DNA from: Dietzia massiliensis
Lineage (GTDB): Bacteria > Actinomycetota > Actinomycetes > Mycobacteriales > Mycobacteriaceae
Direction: 5' to 3'
Length of the DNA stretch: 37,112 nt
Assembly: GCF_018390595.1 (NCBI RefSeq)
Contig: NZ_JAHBAV010000034.1
Location: 1-37,112 of the forward strand
The position numbers were made by a program, and so were the translations under genes. The notes under the pieces are model-generated. The model did not search any database. It was not told the origin of the DNA and saw only the letters and a list, made by a program, of their open reading frames with translations. The first letter of the stretch is position 1. Each line of letters opens with the position of its first letter. This document shows, one piece after another, positions 27,701 through 35,092 of the stretch.

Positions 27701-28131
27701 TTACGCACCGCGACCTCGATGACCGGGTCGCCCGCCGCGTCCTCGGCGCGTTGGACCACCAGCCCGTCGGAGATCCGCCCGGGGGCGCCCTCCGGCAGGG
27801 TGGAGAACACGATCGTGTTCTCGGGGACCTGCGCCAGCGGCGCGCACGGTGCGGTGATGGTGAGGTCGAGCGGTCGCCCGGAGACGAGCGGGGCGGTGAC
27901 CGAGGCGTAGTCGGGCCCGGCCGTCCACTGCACCCGCGTGGTGTCCTGGTGCACGGGGAGGAACCCGGCGAGGATCGCCAGGACCGCTCCGAGGAAGCCG
28001 GTGATGACCGCCCACCGGCGGTCGCGGTCCATGCCGGGGTACGGGTGCAGACCGAGGGGACGCTCGACGTCGGTGTCGTGCACCTCGTCGTCGTCGCCCC
28101 GTCCCACGGTTCCCGTCCGCTCCGCTGTCAT
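24754..28131 (-). CDS. Emb-family arabinosyltransferase directly after aftA (embC position)
   Basis: First of two emb paralogues; its place after aftA is that of embC in mycobacteria. It has 1125 residues and the same layout as its neighbour: a cytoplasmic N-terminus with many Asp/Glu, a first helix at about residues 40-60 (WAVITGFLGAVLAILAG), an extracytoplasmic domain, NTSDDGYLLTMAR with Asp302/Asp303, many membrane segments and the C-terminal sugar-binding domain ending WGWTTPGP. Met309 corresponds to EmbB Met306. The open frame extends to 28398, but the extension overlaps aftA, so I use the ATG at 28131, 23 nt after the aftA stop. Its ribosome site is poor (GGAGG is 18 nt away). Whether it acts on arabinogalactan, lipoarabinomannan or both cannot be seen. 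Confidence 0.94.
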   Translation of the reverse strand: MTAERTGTVGRGDDDEVHDTDVERPLGLHPYPGMDRDRRWAVITGFLGAVLAILAGFLPVHQDTTRVQWTAGPDYASVTAPLVSGRPLDLTITAPCAPLAQVPENTIVFSTLPEGAPGRISDGLVVQRAEDAAGDPVIEVAVRNITLLSVPLSTLRDPACETLNVRAETGILVAEFTGLERDPDDADDAVRAAVPGTMRPQVTGVFTDLTPVTAPDGLGESTVEVTVDSRYSSSPTALKLVLMVIGVLATLASVVFLHRLDGIDGRSHRRFVPRSWSRLSGVDGVVIGVLGFWHLVGANTSDDGYLLTMARSAGPSGYMANYFRWLGSPESPVGWYYEILRVFAEISTASPWMRLPTLLCGILSWLIISREVVPRLGRLARTWRGPRWTGAALFLTFWMAFNNGLRPEPVIALGALLTWSLVERSIATRRLVPGVAAIGVAAFSLGAGPTGLMCVAALAAGAREFLSMARRRARVVGWAPILGPVLAVGLALLYTVFADQTLAAVLEATRIRTELGPSLPWYGEKERWEALFGVSADGGVARRFPVLLMLMFLVLVTAVMLRRGKIPGAAAGPSRRLIGVLAGSLLFLVFTPTKWTHHFGVFAGLAGALAVLAVIALRSSTVSLNRSRWLVWAALCFVVGLSTATNNTWWYVSDYGIPFSDSFPAVGGVQVQYVAFIGALVCLLVAGLIHSGIVPEEPGAALWRRVRRAAPFLRTHADTPAARRRADGRSRGIGGTPLTVVAFSVVIFELVSAVTAVFVQSPAYSVGRGNIRALSGEPCALADSVLVEEDSNDGLLSAVGAGPEISLGAGVVNGFAPNGLPDSITVDSAEASGALATSESGERDPGDGVDAGTTGGRGAVTVNGSTVALPFGLDPDTTPVLGSYRRGPQVAAELTSAWYELPARSANRPLLVMAAAGRIGNGALRIEYGRPGRVGATGPTDFEVMGSTTPIDVGPAPAWRNLRIPLDSIPEDAQVVRVVAADGNLDPDQWLAVTPPRNPRLRTLDEVVGHTDPVLIDWVVALAFPCQRPFVHNGGVAEIPRYRILADRESSSAANWWQSAGGGGPLLWTRQTVEAITVPTYLDHDWARDWGSLQRFEPLDPDATPAELLRGSEVRWGWTTPGPMN

Positions 28132-28154
28132 CGCCTGATCACCGCACAGCCTCC

Positions 28155-30098
28155 TCACCGCACCGTGATCACGGCGAACGGACCCACGTCGTGGACCTCG
28201 AAGTGGTCCCCCTCGACGGCCTCGCCGGGGATGGTGACGCCGAAGCGGCGGACGTTGGGGTCGTTGGGGTAGGTGTCCTCGGCCAGGCGCAGGGTGAAGC
28301 CGTCGCCCGACCGGCGCGTGACGATCGCGTCGGGGCCGCGCCACGGGGTCCCACGCATCATCGCGAACAGCTCGTCGCCGCTGGTGGCGTCCTGCCACGC
28401 GACCATGGACTCGTTGCGGTCGGCGTACCGCCCCAGCGGGTTGGCGTAGTGCGAGGTGACGGCCTGGTAGGCGAAGTACGGGTGGTAGGCGAGGAACGCG
28501 TCGGCGGTGCTGGCGACGACGAGGTCGGTCCGGTCGCGGCCGGGGAACGACTCCCGGATGACGCGGTCGACCTCGGCGTAGTGGGATTCGGGGCCGGGCG
28601 GGTAGCGGTCGGCCCGCTCGCCGTGGCCGTCCGTGTCGGTGTAGGCCAGCCGGATCTCGTCGTGCAGATGGTCGGGGATCCCCTGCGCGTGGGCGAGCAC
28701 GGCGAGGGCGGACAGCACACCCACCACGGCGCCGGCGCGCCGACGACGGTCGGCGGCCTCCGAGGCGGGCCGGGCCTCACCGGCCTGACGGCCGGCCGCG
28801 CGCACGACGAGCCCGGCGACGTCGACGACGGCGAAGACCCCGGCCACCACGAGGAGGAGGATGAGCACCGGCTCGAGTCGGAACCCCAGCATGGTGGTGC
28901 CCAGGACGGTGACGGCCATCGAGGCGAGGCACCACAGGTAGACGGTCACGACGCCCAGGACGAGCGCCTGCGCGCGGCGCGAGGTCCACGCCCGCGCGAT
29001 GATCCACACCAGGCCGGCCAGGCACACCCAGCCGGTGAGGCCGCCGGCGGTCATCGGCAGCGGCAGCCGCGCTCCGGCCTCGGGCAGGTAGTGCATGGCG
29101 GTGCCGGAGTCGGCGGGCTCGCCGCGGAGCGCGGCCAGCAGGTAGGGCGCCCACACGAGCAGGGCGATGAGGATCGACCCGGACCCGATCACGGCGAGCC
29201 GGGCCGCGGGCAGCCAGAGCGGGATCACGCGTCGACCGCGCCGCGCGGCGAGCACCGCGGAGACGGTCGCGACGAGCGCCATGAGGACGACCGTGCCCGC
29301 CGCCAGGCCGGTGTACAGGGTGTAGGTGCACGCCGACGCCCCGAGGAACAGGGTCGTGGCCACGGTGGCGCCGCGGCCGGCGTGGCGGGCCGTCGGGCTG
29401 ACCGCGTGCCACGCGAGGATGAGGACCGGCGGCAGGAACAGGGCCACCACGGCGCCGTACGGCTCGGGGCTGCCGTAGGCGAGCACGATCGAGGTCGAGA
29501 CCAGGCCCACCGCGGCGCCGAGGTCGGTGCGCAGGATCCGCGTCCACAGCACGGTGACCAGCGCGGCCGCGACCGCCAGCGACAGGATCGCCCACGGCTT
29601 GAACGCCGCCCAGCCCTCGAGGCCGACCAGGTTCGCGAACCGCCCGCCCAGCCAGAACCACCCCGACGGGTAGAACGACGGCAGGTCGATGTACGCCATG
29701 TCGGGCAGCCCGAGCGAGGTGGCCGAGCGGCCGAGGAACTGGGTGCGGAACTCCTGGTCCACGCTCACGCCGTGCAGGTACAGCCGCGACGCCGCGAGCG
29801 GGATGCCCAGCGTGGCCGCCACGAGCAGGGCCGACCCGGTGGGGGCGGCGAGCTTGCCCAGCCGCACCAGCGCGGGCCGACCCCCCGGCCGCTCCCCGGC
29901 GCGCGCGGCGAGAATCCCCGTCGCCACCAGCGCGACGGCGGCGGTCTGACCGACCACGGTCAGGGCCCGCAGGACGTTGGAGTTGCCGTAGGCCGGGAAG
30001 GAGACGAGCGAGAAACCCACCAGGACCACGGCGGTGACGGCTGCGGCGAGCAGCGTCGCCGCCCCGGCCAGACCGGGCCCGCGTAGCGCCGGCGGCAT
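28155..30098 (-). CDS. aftA: AftA arabinofuranosyltransferase (galactan priming)
   Basis: Adds the first arabinofuranose residues to the galactan chain, using decaprenyl-phosphoryl-arabinose at the outer side of the membrane. At 647 residues it matches the usual length (about 643). An N-terminal block of about eleven hydrophobic segments contains the family motif VDQEFRTQFLGRSA (Asp114) followed by DMAYIDLPSFYPSGWFWLGGR in the first large loop. The C-terminal extracytoplasmic domain (from about 480) carries tyrosine-rich YHPYFAYQAVTSHYANPLG. The start ATG lies 2 nt after the dprE2 stop, and the emb gene follows after 23 nt, so dprE1-dprE2-aftA-emb-emb reads as one operon. Confidence 0.95.
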   Translation of the reverse strand: MPPALRGPGLAGAATLLAAAVTAVVLVGFSLVSFPAYGNSNVLRALTVVGQTAAVALVATGILAARAGERPGGRPALVRLGKLAAPTGSALLVAATLGIPLAASRLYLHGVSVDQEFRTQFLGRSATSLGLPDMAYIDLPSFYPSGWFWLGGRFANLVGLEGWAAFKPWAILSLAVAAALVTVLWTRILRTDLGAAVGLVSTSIVLAYGSPEPYGAVVALFLPPVLILAWHAVSPTARHAGRGATVATTLFLGASACTYTLYTGLAAGTVVLMALVATVSAVLAARRGRRVIPLWLPAARLAVIGSGSILIALLVWAPYLLAALRGEPADSGTAMHYLPEAGARLPLPMTAGGLTGWVCLAGLVWIIARAWTSRRAQALVLGVVTVYLWCLASMAVTVLGTTMLGFRLEPVLILLLVVAGVFAVVDVAGLVVRAAGRQAGEARPASEAADRRRRAGAVVGVLSALAVLAHAQGIPDHLHDEIRLAYTDTDGHGERADRYPPGPESHYAEVDRVIRESFPGRDRTDLVVASTADAFLAYHPYFAYQAVTSHYANPLGRYADRNESMVAWQDATSGDELFAMMRGTPWRGPDAIVTRRSGDGFTLRLAEDTYPNDPNVRRFGVTIPGEAVEGDHFEVHDVGPFAVITVR

Positions 30099-30100
30099 GC

Positions 30101-30862
30101 TCAGAAGGGGAGCTTGCGGAAGATGGGGCGCGGCACGTGCGTGAGCACGGCCATGACCCCGCCGAACGCGGCCGGAGCGAAGACCGCGCCCTTACCGGCG
30201 CCGGCGTTCTTCACCGCGATGCGCGCGACCTCCTCCTTGTTGATGGTCAGCGGCGCCTCCTTGACGTGCGCTGACATCCGGGTGCGCACCTGGCCGGGGC
30301 GGATCACCAGGACGTCCACCCCGTGCTCGTCGAGCGCGTACCCGAGACCGGTGTAGAAGGAGTCCAGCCCCGCCTTGGTGGATCCGTAGACGAAGTTGGA
30401 GCGGCGGGCCCGCAGTCCGGCGGCCGAGCTCATGGCGATGATCCGGCCGAAGCCCTGGGCCTTCATCCGCTCGGCGAGCAGCACGCCCACCGAGACGGCA
30501 CCGGTGTAGTTGATCTGCGCGATCTGGACCGCCTTGCGCTGGTCGGACCAGAGTTCCTCGTTCTCCCCGAGGAGGCCGAACGCGACGATCGCCACGTCGA
30601 CGTCCCCACCGGCGAAGATCGTCTCGAACGTGGCCGGGTGCGTGTCGGTGGCCGCGGCGTCGAAGTCCACGACCTCCACGGCGCTCGCGCCGGCGGCCGT
30701 CATCTCCGCCCGCGCGTCCTCCACACCGGGGTCGCCGGGCAGGCACGCCAGGATCACGCGCATCGGGCCCTGCTGCAGGTACTCGGCACAGATGGCCAGG
30801 CCGATCTCGGAGGTTCCACCGAGCAGGAGCAGGGTCTGGGGGACGCCGACGGCATTGATCAT
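30101..30862 (-). CDS. dprE2: DprE2 decaprenylphosphoryl-2-keto-ribose reductase
   Basis: NADH-dependent short-chain dehydrogenase that reduces the keto intermediate made by DprE1 to decaprenyl-phosphoryl-arabinose. The 253 residues (family 254) show the nucleotide-binding LLGGTSEIG (Gly15-Gly21), AIVAFGLLG, the catalytic Ser in AMSSAAG, and YGSTK with Tyr159/Lys163. A late segment, [12 protein letters not shown], is typical of DprE2. The frame is open to a GTG at 30892, but the ATG at 30862 matches the family N-terminus (INAVGVPQT) and is used here; neither start has a good ribosome site. The gene lies 50 nt after dprE1 and its stop is 2 nt before aftA. Confidence 0.94.
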   Translation of the reverse strand: MINAVGVPQTLLLLGGTSEIGLAICAEYLQQGPMRVILACLPGDPGVEDARAEMTAAGASAVEVVDFDAAATDTHPATFETIFAGGDVDVAIVAFGLLGENEELWSDQRKAVQIAQINYTGAVSVGVLLAERMKAQGFGRIIAMSSAAGLRARRSNFVYGSTKAGLDSFYTGLGYALDEHGVDVLVIRPGQVRTRMSAHVKEAPLTINKEEVARIAVKNAGAGKGAVFAPAAFGGVMAVLTHVPRPIFRKLPF

Positions 30863-30912
30863 GGGCAGGAGTCTACCGACGGGGCCCGACACCCCTGGGG
30901 GCGCTCACCCGC

Positions 30913-32361
30913 TCAGAGCAGTTCGAGCCGCCGGCCCATGTCGGAGGCGAACACCCCGTGGGGGTCGATGCCGCGGCGGGTGGCGATCCACGAGTCGATC
31001 TCCGGGTACATGGCGTGGAACCGCTCGGCCGGGACGCGCGAGTCCTTGGCCGTGTAGAGCCGTCCGCCCATCGACATGACCTTGGCGTCGAGGTGGTTGA
31101 CGAAGCTGTTGAGCCGGTCGTTGATGGGGAAGTCCACGCACACGTTCCACCCCTCCATAGGGAAGGACAGCGGGGCCTGGTTCCCGGGGCCGAACAGCTT
31201 GAAGACGTTGAGGAACGAGTAGTGCCCCGAGCGCTGGATGTCGCCGATGATCTCCTTGAAGCCCTCGACCGCGCCCGGCGGGACGATGAACTGGTACTGC
31301 AGGAACCCCTTGGATCCGTAGGCCCGGTTCCACTCCGAGAACAGGTCGAGCATGTGGTAGAAGGCCGGCAGCGTCTTGATCTGGTTCCGCGACGTCCCCC
31401 CGAGGCGGTAGTAGACCTCGCCGATGGGGCCGAAGGTGTACTTGTTGGCCAGGCCGTTGGGGAACACGTCCGGGAACGTGATGAGCGGCTTGGCGTCCAT
31501 CGCCAGCGGGTTCTTGGCCAGCTTCGGCGCGTACTCCTCGAGCTGAGCGAGCGTGGCCAGCGAGCCGCGGGAGACCGCCGCGCGGCCGAGCTTCGGCGGC
31601 GCGCTGATCGCGTCGAACCACGCGGACGAGTAGGTGTACTTCGACTCCGACCCGTCGGTGTGCAGGGCGATGGTCTCGTCGAGCGAGCCGGTCTGGTCGG
31701 AGTCGGCCAGGAAGTAGGCGGTCTCGGTGCGGGTCATGGAGATCCACACCTTGAGGATGATGCCCGTCAGGCCGTTGCCGCCGACGGTGGCCCAGAACAG
31801 CGTGCCGTCGGGGTCGTCGGCGGAGCCGCCCGGCTCGAGCGTGAGCACGCGGCCGTCCGCGACCAGCAGTTCCATGCGCGTGACGTGGTTGCCGAATGAG
31901 CCGGCGGAGTGGTGGTTCTTGCCGTGGATGTCGTGCCCGATCGCGCCGCCGACGGTCACCTGCCGGGTGCCCGGCAGAACGGGCACCCACAGTCCGAACG
32001 GCAGGGCCGCCCGCATGAGCTGGTCCAGGTTGACGCCCGCGTCGACCACGGCCAGCGCCTTCTCGGCGTTGAGCTCGTGGATGCGGTTGAACCGGCTCAT
32101 GTCCACGACGAGCCCGCCGGAGTTCTGGGCGCTGTCGCCGTACGAGCGGCCGAGCCCGCGGGCGACCACGCCGCGCCGCAGGTGGGCCGGGGAGGAGGCG
32201 TTCGAGTCGTTGACCGCCGCGACGGCCGCGGAGATCTCGTCGACCGAGCGCGGGGTCAGCACGTGGCTCAACGCCGGGGCGGTGCGGCCCCAGCCGGTCA
32301 GGCGCCGGAGCTCGGTGTCCAGCGCGGTCGGGGCCGGTGGGGTGTTCTGCGCGGTGCTCAC
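30913..32361 (-). CDS. dprE1: DprE1 decaprenylphosphoryl-beta-D-ribose 2'-oxidase
   Basis: FAD-dependent oxidase that converts decaprenyl-phosphoryl-ribose to the 2-keto form, the first half of the epimerisation to arabinose; the only route to the arabinan donor. It has 482 residues (M. tuberculosis 461, the difference being at the N-terminus). FAD-binding motifs are visible: [15 protein letters not shown] and [17 protein letters not shown]. The substrate domain contains [25 protein letters not shown] and [10 protein letters not shown]. Cys408 equals Cys387 of the M. tuberculosis enzyme, the residue that benzothiazinones attack. RLYTAKDSR carries the conserved active-site Lys. The start is a GTG at 32361, with TAACCT 7 nt upstream and no Shine-Dalgarno, so the transcript is probably leaderless. 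Confidence 0.97.
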   Translation of the reverse strand: MSTAQNTPPAPTALDTELRRLTGWGRTAPALSHVLTPRSVDEISAAVAAVNDSNASSPAHLRRGVVARGLGRSYGDSAQNSGGLVVDMSRFNRIHELNAEKALAVVDAGVNLDQLMRAALPFGLWVPVLPGTRQVTVGGAIGHDIHGKNHHSAGSFGNHVTRMELLVADGRVLTLEPGGSADDPDGTLFWATVGGNGLTGIILKVWISMTRTETAYFLADSDQTGSLDETIALHTDGSESKYTYSSAWFDAISAPPKLGRAAVSRGSLATLAQLEEYAPKLAKNPLAMDAKPLITFPDVFPNGLANKYTFGPIGEVYYRLGGTSRNQIKTLPAFYHMLDLFSEWNRAYGSKGFLQYQFIVPPGAVEGFKEIIGDIQRSGHYSFLNVFKLFGPGNQAPLSFPMEGWNVCVDFPINDRLNSFVNHLDAKVMSMGGRLYTAKDSRVPAERFHAMYPEIDSWIATRRGIDPHGVFASDMGRRLELL

Positions 32362-32368
32362 ACGGTCG

Positions 32369-32374
32369 AGGTTA
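32369..32374 (-). promoter_or_regulatory. Putative -10 of the leaderless dprE1-dprE2-aftA-emb operon
   Basis: On the minus strand TAACCT (TAnnnT) is followed by 7 nt and then the dprE1 GTG. The rest of the 165-bp gap up to 32526 is GC-rich and shows no -35 or operator that I can recognise. This would be the main promoter of the arabinan operon. Confidence 0.45.
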
Positions 32375-32526
32375 CCGCCCGGCGGGGCGCGGCCGCCGCG
32401 TCGCCGCGCCGGGGTGTGGCGCGACCGACCGCGGGATCACGGCGGGATGACGGGGCGACGAGAGAGATGTCGACGACGACGAGGGCCGCTCGCTCGCCGA
32501 GGACCCGCCCTCTCGGGCCGCGCCGG

Positions 32527-33924
32527 TCAGTCGGGCCGGCAGCCGGAGTCGAAGGGGACGCCGCGCGCCCGGTCGTCGACCCAGTCCAGCGCCGGGCCGA
32601 CCGCGGTGTACGCGGCGAGGATGTGCTCGCCGGGCACCGGCGTGTACTCGACGTCGGCACCGGCCGCGCACCACTCGTCGGCCAGCCGGCGGGCCGTCCA
32701 TTCGGGGACGAACAGGTCGCCCGGCCCCTGCGAGGAGCCCGGGCCGGGGCCGATCGGCGCGGCGGCGTCACCGTGCCAGACCTGGACCGGCCCGGTCGGC
32801 ACCTCCCGCGGGTCCGCGCCGTGGGCGGGGTCGGGGGTGCCCAGGCGGTTGCGGGTCAGGACGGCCGCGACCGTGGGATCGGTGCGGGGATCGACGTCGG
32901 TCAGCGCGGACAGCGGCGCCGGGACGAGCCCGCCGGCGGTGTTGGCGGCGGCGCAGGCGTCGCGGAGGTGGTGTGCGATCACGTCGCCGGTGTCGTTGAG
33001 AAGGGGGTACAGCTCGGGGTACTCGCGCGCCAGGCCCAGGACGGCGGCGCGGTACAGCCCGGACGCGATGGTGCCGTCCATGGTGTCGAACAGGTCGGAG
33101 TAGTCGGCGGGCACGCCGCCGACCGACGACCCGACGAGCACGCCGGTCAGCTCGGGGGCGTACACGGGCTGCAGCTGCGCGGCCCAGCCCGTGGCGATGC
33201 CGCCGCCGGAGTAGCCGACCTGCACGACCCGCGAGTCGGCGAACAGCGGGTCGGCCTCACCGGGCGGGATGAAGGCGCGGGCTGCGCGGATGCCGTCGAG
33301 GACCGCGCGACCGTTGGCGCGCCCCGCCGCATAGGCGGCCCTGGGCCCCTGGAAGTCGGTGACGACCAGGCCGTAGCCGCGGTCGGCGAGGATCTGCAGG
33401 AACGGCGGGAGCTCGAGGTTGAACGTGTGCGGCAGCGTGTGGGACGGCATGCACGTCAGGCCGAGCGAGTCGATCGTGACGTTGAACGACACGAGCGGCC
33501 GCGGGCCGGGCCCGGGCCACGGGGTGGCCGGCTCGATGAGCGTCGACACGATCTGCTGCGGGCGGTCGTGCGAGTCGGTGCTCTGGATCAGGACCTGCCA
33601 GCCGCGGCCGAAGTTGCGGACGTTGTGCGGCGGGATCGTCACGTCCCGCGTGGCGAGGATCGTCCCCGGGGCGGTCGCGGGGTCGACGGCCGGCGGCGAC
33701 GAGTACCAGGGGTCCGGGGACGGGCTGGGCAGGTAGCGCTCGGGCGTGCGCTCGTGCTCGGGCACGGGCCGGAGCGCGGCGAACGGGTCGGGGACCGTGA
33801 CCGCGGACGACGCCGCACCGGTGGGCTGAGCGGCCCCGGCGGGCGCCGCGGTGAGCGCGCACGTCAGCGCCAGGAGTGCCGCCGCGACCGCGCGGCCGGG
33901 ACGGAGGGGACGCCGCGACCTCAT
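32527..33924 (-). CDS. Secreted LIP-family lipase
   Basis: Exported alpha/beta hydrolase of 465 residues, matching the secretory lipase (LIP) family common in mycolata, which hydrolyses triacylglycerols or other esters. The signal peptide spans about residues 1-31 (RSRRPLRPGR, hydrophobic core, cleavage near AGAAQ). In the hydrolase domain, GYSGGG carries the nucleophile Ser at about residue 240, HGDAAAPIGPG lies ahead of a candidate acidic residue, and GEHI near the C-terminus carries the likely catalytic His. Cys pairs at MPSH/C, DACAA, EWC and GCRPD may form disulfides. The ATG at 33924 begins the signal peptide. A TATACC 8 nt upstream is a weak promoter candidate. It precedes dprE1 on the same strand but with a 165-bp gap, so probably a separate unit. 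Exact substrate unknown. Confidence 0.85.
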   Translation of the reverse strand: MRSRRPLRPGRAVAAALLALTCALTAAPAGAAQPTGAASSAVTVPDPFAALRPVPEHERTPERYLPSPSPDPWYSSPPAVDPATAPGTILATRDVTIPPHNVRNFGRGWQVLIQSTDSHDRPQQIVSTLIEPATPWPGPGPRPLVSFNVTIDSLGLTCMPSHTLPHTFNLELPPFLQILADRGYGLVVTDFQGPRAAYAAGRANGRAVLDGIRAARAFIPPGEADPLFADSRVVQVGYSGGGIATGWAAQLQPVYAPELTGVLVGSSVGGVPADYSDLFDTMDGTIASGLYRAAVLGLAREYPELYPLLNDTGDVIAHHLRDACAAANTAGGLVPAPLSALTDVDPRTDPTVAAVLTRNRLGTPDPAHGADPREVPTGPVQVWHGDAAAPIGPGPGSSQGPGDLFVPEWTARRLADEWCAAGADVEYTPVPGEHILAAYTAVGPALDWVDDRARGVPFDSGCRPD

Positions 33925-33963
33925 GCGCTCACGGTATACGGGCGCGGTCGGCGGCGGACGCGT

Positions 33964-33993
33964 CGCGCGCGCCGGGGGTGACCGGCGCGCGCG
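33964..33993 (-). terminator. Perfect 12-bp GC hairpin after the small repeat-protein gene
   Basis: CGCGCGCGCCGG (33964-33975) pairs with its complement at 33982-33993 around a 6-nt loop. It lies 27 nt downstream of the stop of the 60-residue gene on the minus strand and upstream of the lipase. A factor-independent terminator without a T tract is the likely role, isolating the small gene from the lipase. Confidence 0.55.
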
Positions 33994-34020
33994 AACAGCG
34001 GGTTCGGGGGTGGGCTCGTC

Positions 34021-34203
34021 CTAGGCGGAGCCGCGGGTGGCGGGCGTCGACAGGACGACGCGGCCGGTGGGCGTGTACGACGGCGACGCCGGGCGACGGT
34101 TGGGCGTGCGCAGCGGCGACGACGGCGGGATCGCCCGCCCGGTGGGCGTGTAGGAGAACGCGGTCGGGACGTTGTTCATGGCGGGACTGCGGTACTGCGA
34201 CAT
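34021..34203 (-). CDS. Small basic repeat protein (TPxxR repeats), unknown function
   Basis: I do not recognise this 60-residue protein. It contains YTPTGR twice (residues 18-23 and 43-48, 25 apart), and a looser TPxxR motif four times (Thr19, Thr33, Thr44, Thr53). It has seven Arg and no Asp, Glu, Lys or Cys, is rich in Pro, Ser and Thr, and has no hydrophobic segment. It should therefore be cytoplasmic, strongly basic and mostly disordered. The case for a real gene is an ideal AGGAG ribosome site 8 nt before the ATG at 34203, a strong hairpin just after the stop, and a repeat conserved at protein level. A GTG at 34212 is in frame but overlaps the ribosome site. It diverges from gtrA. Binding to an anionic partner or Thr phosphorylation is speculation. 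Confidence 0.65.
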   Translation of the reverse strand: MSQYRSPAMNNVPTAFSYTPTGRAIPPSSPLRTPNRRPASPSYTPTGRVVLSTPATRGSA

Positions 34204-34544
34204 GGGACTCACTCCTGGTCGTGGAAGGACGACGGGCCCGGCGCGTCACCGCTCGGGGCGGGACGACGACGGGGGTCGTTCGGGTGCGTGGGGGTGGAGG
34301 CGACGGCGGCTCACCCGGGGAGAAGGCGCGGACCTCGTGGCGTGGGCGCCGGGAAGAGATGGGGTGTGCCGCGAGCGGATCGCTCCAGCGGGGTCGGACG
34401 GTCTCGGCGGAGGTGTCGCCGGACGGTTCGACCGGAAACGGGCTGGTGTGCCCGCGATGGAGAAAAGGATGACACGCCCGCCGGGGCCGCACAAGCCCCC
34501 TGTGTGGATGTTCACTCGTCGGAGCCGCGGCCTACCCTGTGCTG
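34204..34544. other. Divergent intergenic region between the small repeat gene and gtrA
   Basis: About 340 bp without a convincing gene. Open frames on both strands here have no ribosome site or family pattern, except a GAAAAGG before an ATG at 34468 whose frame runs out of phase through gtrA. Seen elements are the ribosome site of the small gene (AGGAG at its edge) and the gtrA promoter at 34511-34538. Confidence 0.5.
34511..34538 (+). promoter_or_regulatory. Promoter of a leaderless gtrA transcript
   Basis: TTCACT (34511-34516) and TACCCT (34533-34538) are separated by 16 nt and resemble -35 and -10 elements. The GTG at 34545 starts 6 nt after the -10, where transcription would begin. There is no Shine-Dalgarno sequence, so a leaderless message is likely. 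Confidence 0.5.
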
Positions 34545-35087
34545 GTGAGTTCTTCCCCGAGAGACGCCGGCGCCAGGAGCGACTCCGCCGATTCCGCCGA
34601 CCCGGTCGATCCCGTCGATTCCGTCCTCGACTCCCTGCGCGGCGCGGTGGACCCGCTGGAGTCGCGCCACGAGTCCGACCCCCGGGAGGGCACCGATCTC
34701 AAGACGCAGATCGTGCGGTTCTTCCTCACCGGGGTGCTCTCGGCGGTCGTCGACTACGGCCTGCTGCAGCTGCTCATGCTGGCCGGTATGGGCTACGGCC
34801 CGGCCAAGGCGCTGTCGTTCGTCGCGGGCACGCTCACCGCGTACGGCATCAACCGCCGGTGGACGTTCCGGGCCGAGCCGTCGCGGGCGCGGTTCATCGC
34901 CACGATGTGCCTGTACGCCCTCATGTTCGGCGTGCAGTGGGGCCTGTTCATGGTCCTCGTGCCGTTCTTCCACGGCCTGGACTGGAGCACCTTCTGGGCC
35001 ACGACCATCGGGTACGTCATCGCCCAGGGCGTCGCGACCGTCACCAACTTCATCGTCCAGCGGACCGTGATCTTCCGGGTCCGCTGA
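34545..35087 (+). CDS. GtrA-family membrane protein (Rv3789-like)
   Basis: Small four-helix membrane protein of 180 residues. Rv3789, its mycobacterial counterpart next to dprE1, was proposed first as a flippase for decaprenyl-phosphoryl-arabinose and later as an anchor that recruits AftA; the role is unsettled. The GtrA domain spans about residues 50-178. It starts IVRFFLTGVLSAVVDYGLLQLL, continues with TLTAYGINRRWTF, and ends FIVQRTVIFR; four hydrophobic helices are visible. The first 50 residues are an acidic Asp/Ser/Pro-rich tail not needed by the family (Rv3789 has about 121 residues). I use the GTG at 34545 because of the promoter spacing; a GTG at 34539 is in frame. Unlike in mycobacteria it is divergent from dprE1 and is followed 5 nt later by a large membrane protein. 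Confidence 0.88.
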   Translation: MSSSPRDAGARSDSADSADPVDPVDSVLDSLRGAVDPLESRHESDPREGTDLKTQIVRFFLTGVLSAVVDYGLLQLLMLAGMGYGPAKALSFVAGTLTAYGINRRWTFRAEPSRARFIATMCLYALMFGVQWGLFMVLVPFFHGLDWSTFWATTIGYVIAQGVATVTNFIVQRTVIFRVR

Positions 35088-35092
35088 CCGGC

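Noticed and set aside
28191..30086. Plus-strand open frame opposite aftA
   Set aside because: It is a shadow of aftA, whose motifs and length are exact for the family.
31909..33981. Plus-strand open frame spanning dprE1 and lipase genes
   Set aside because: It crosses two well-supported minus-strand genes and has only shadow composition.
34468..34550. ATG with GAAAAGG just upstream, possible small gene before gtrA
   Set aside because: The ribosome site abuts the ATG and the frame runs on out of phase through gtrA as an Arg-rich shadow.
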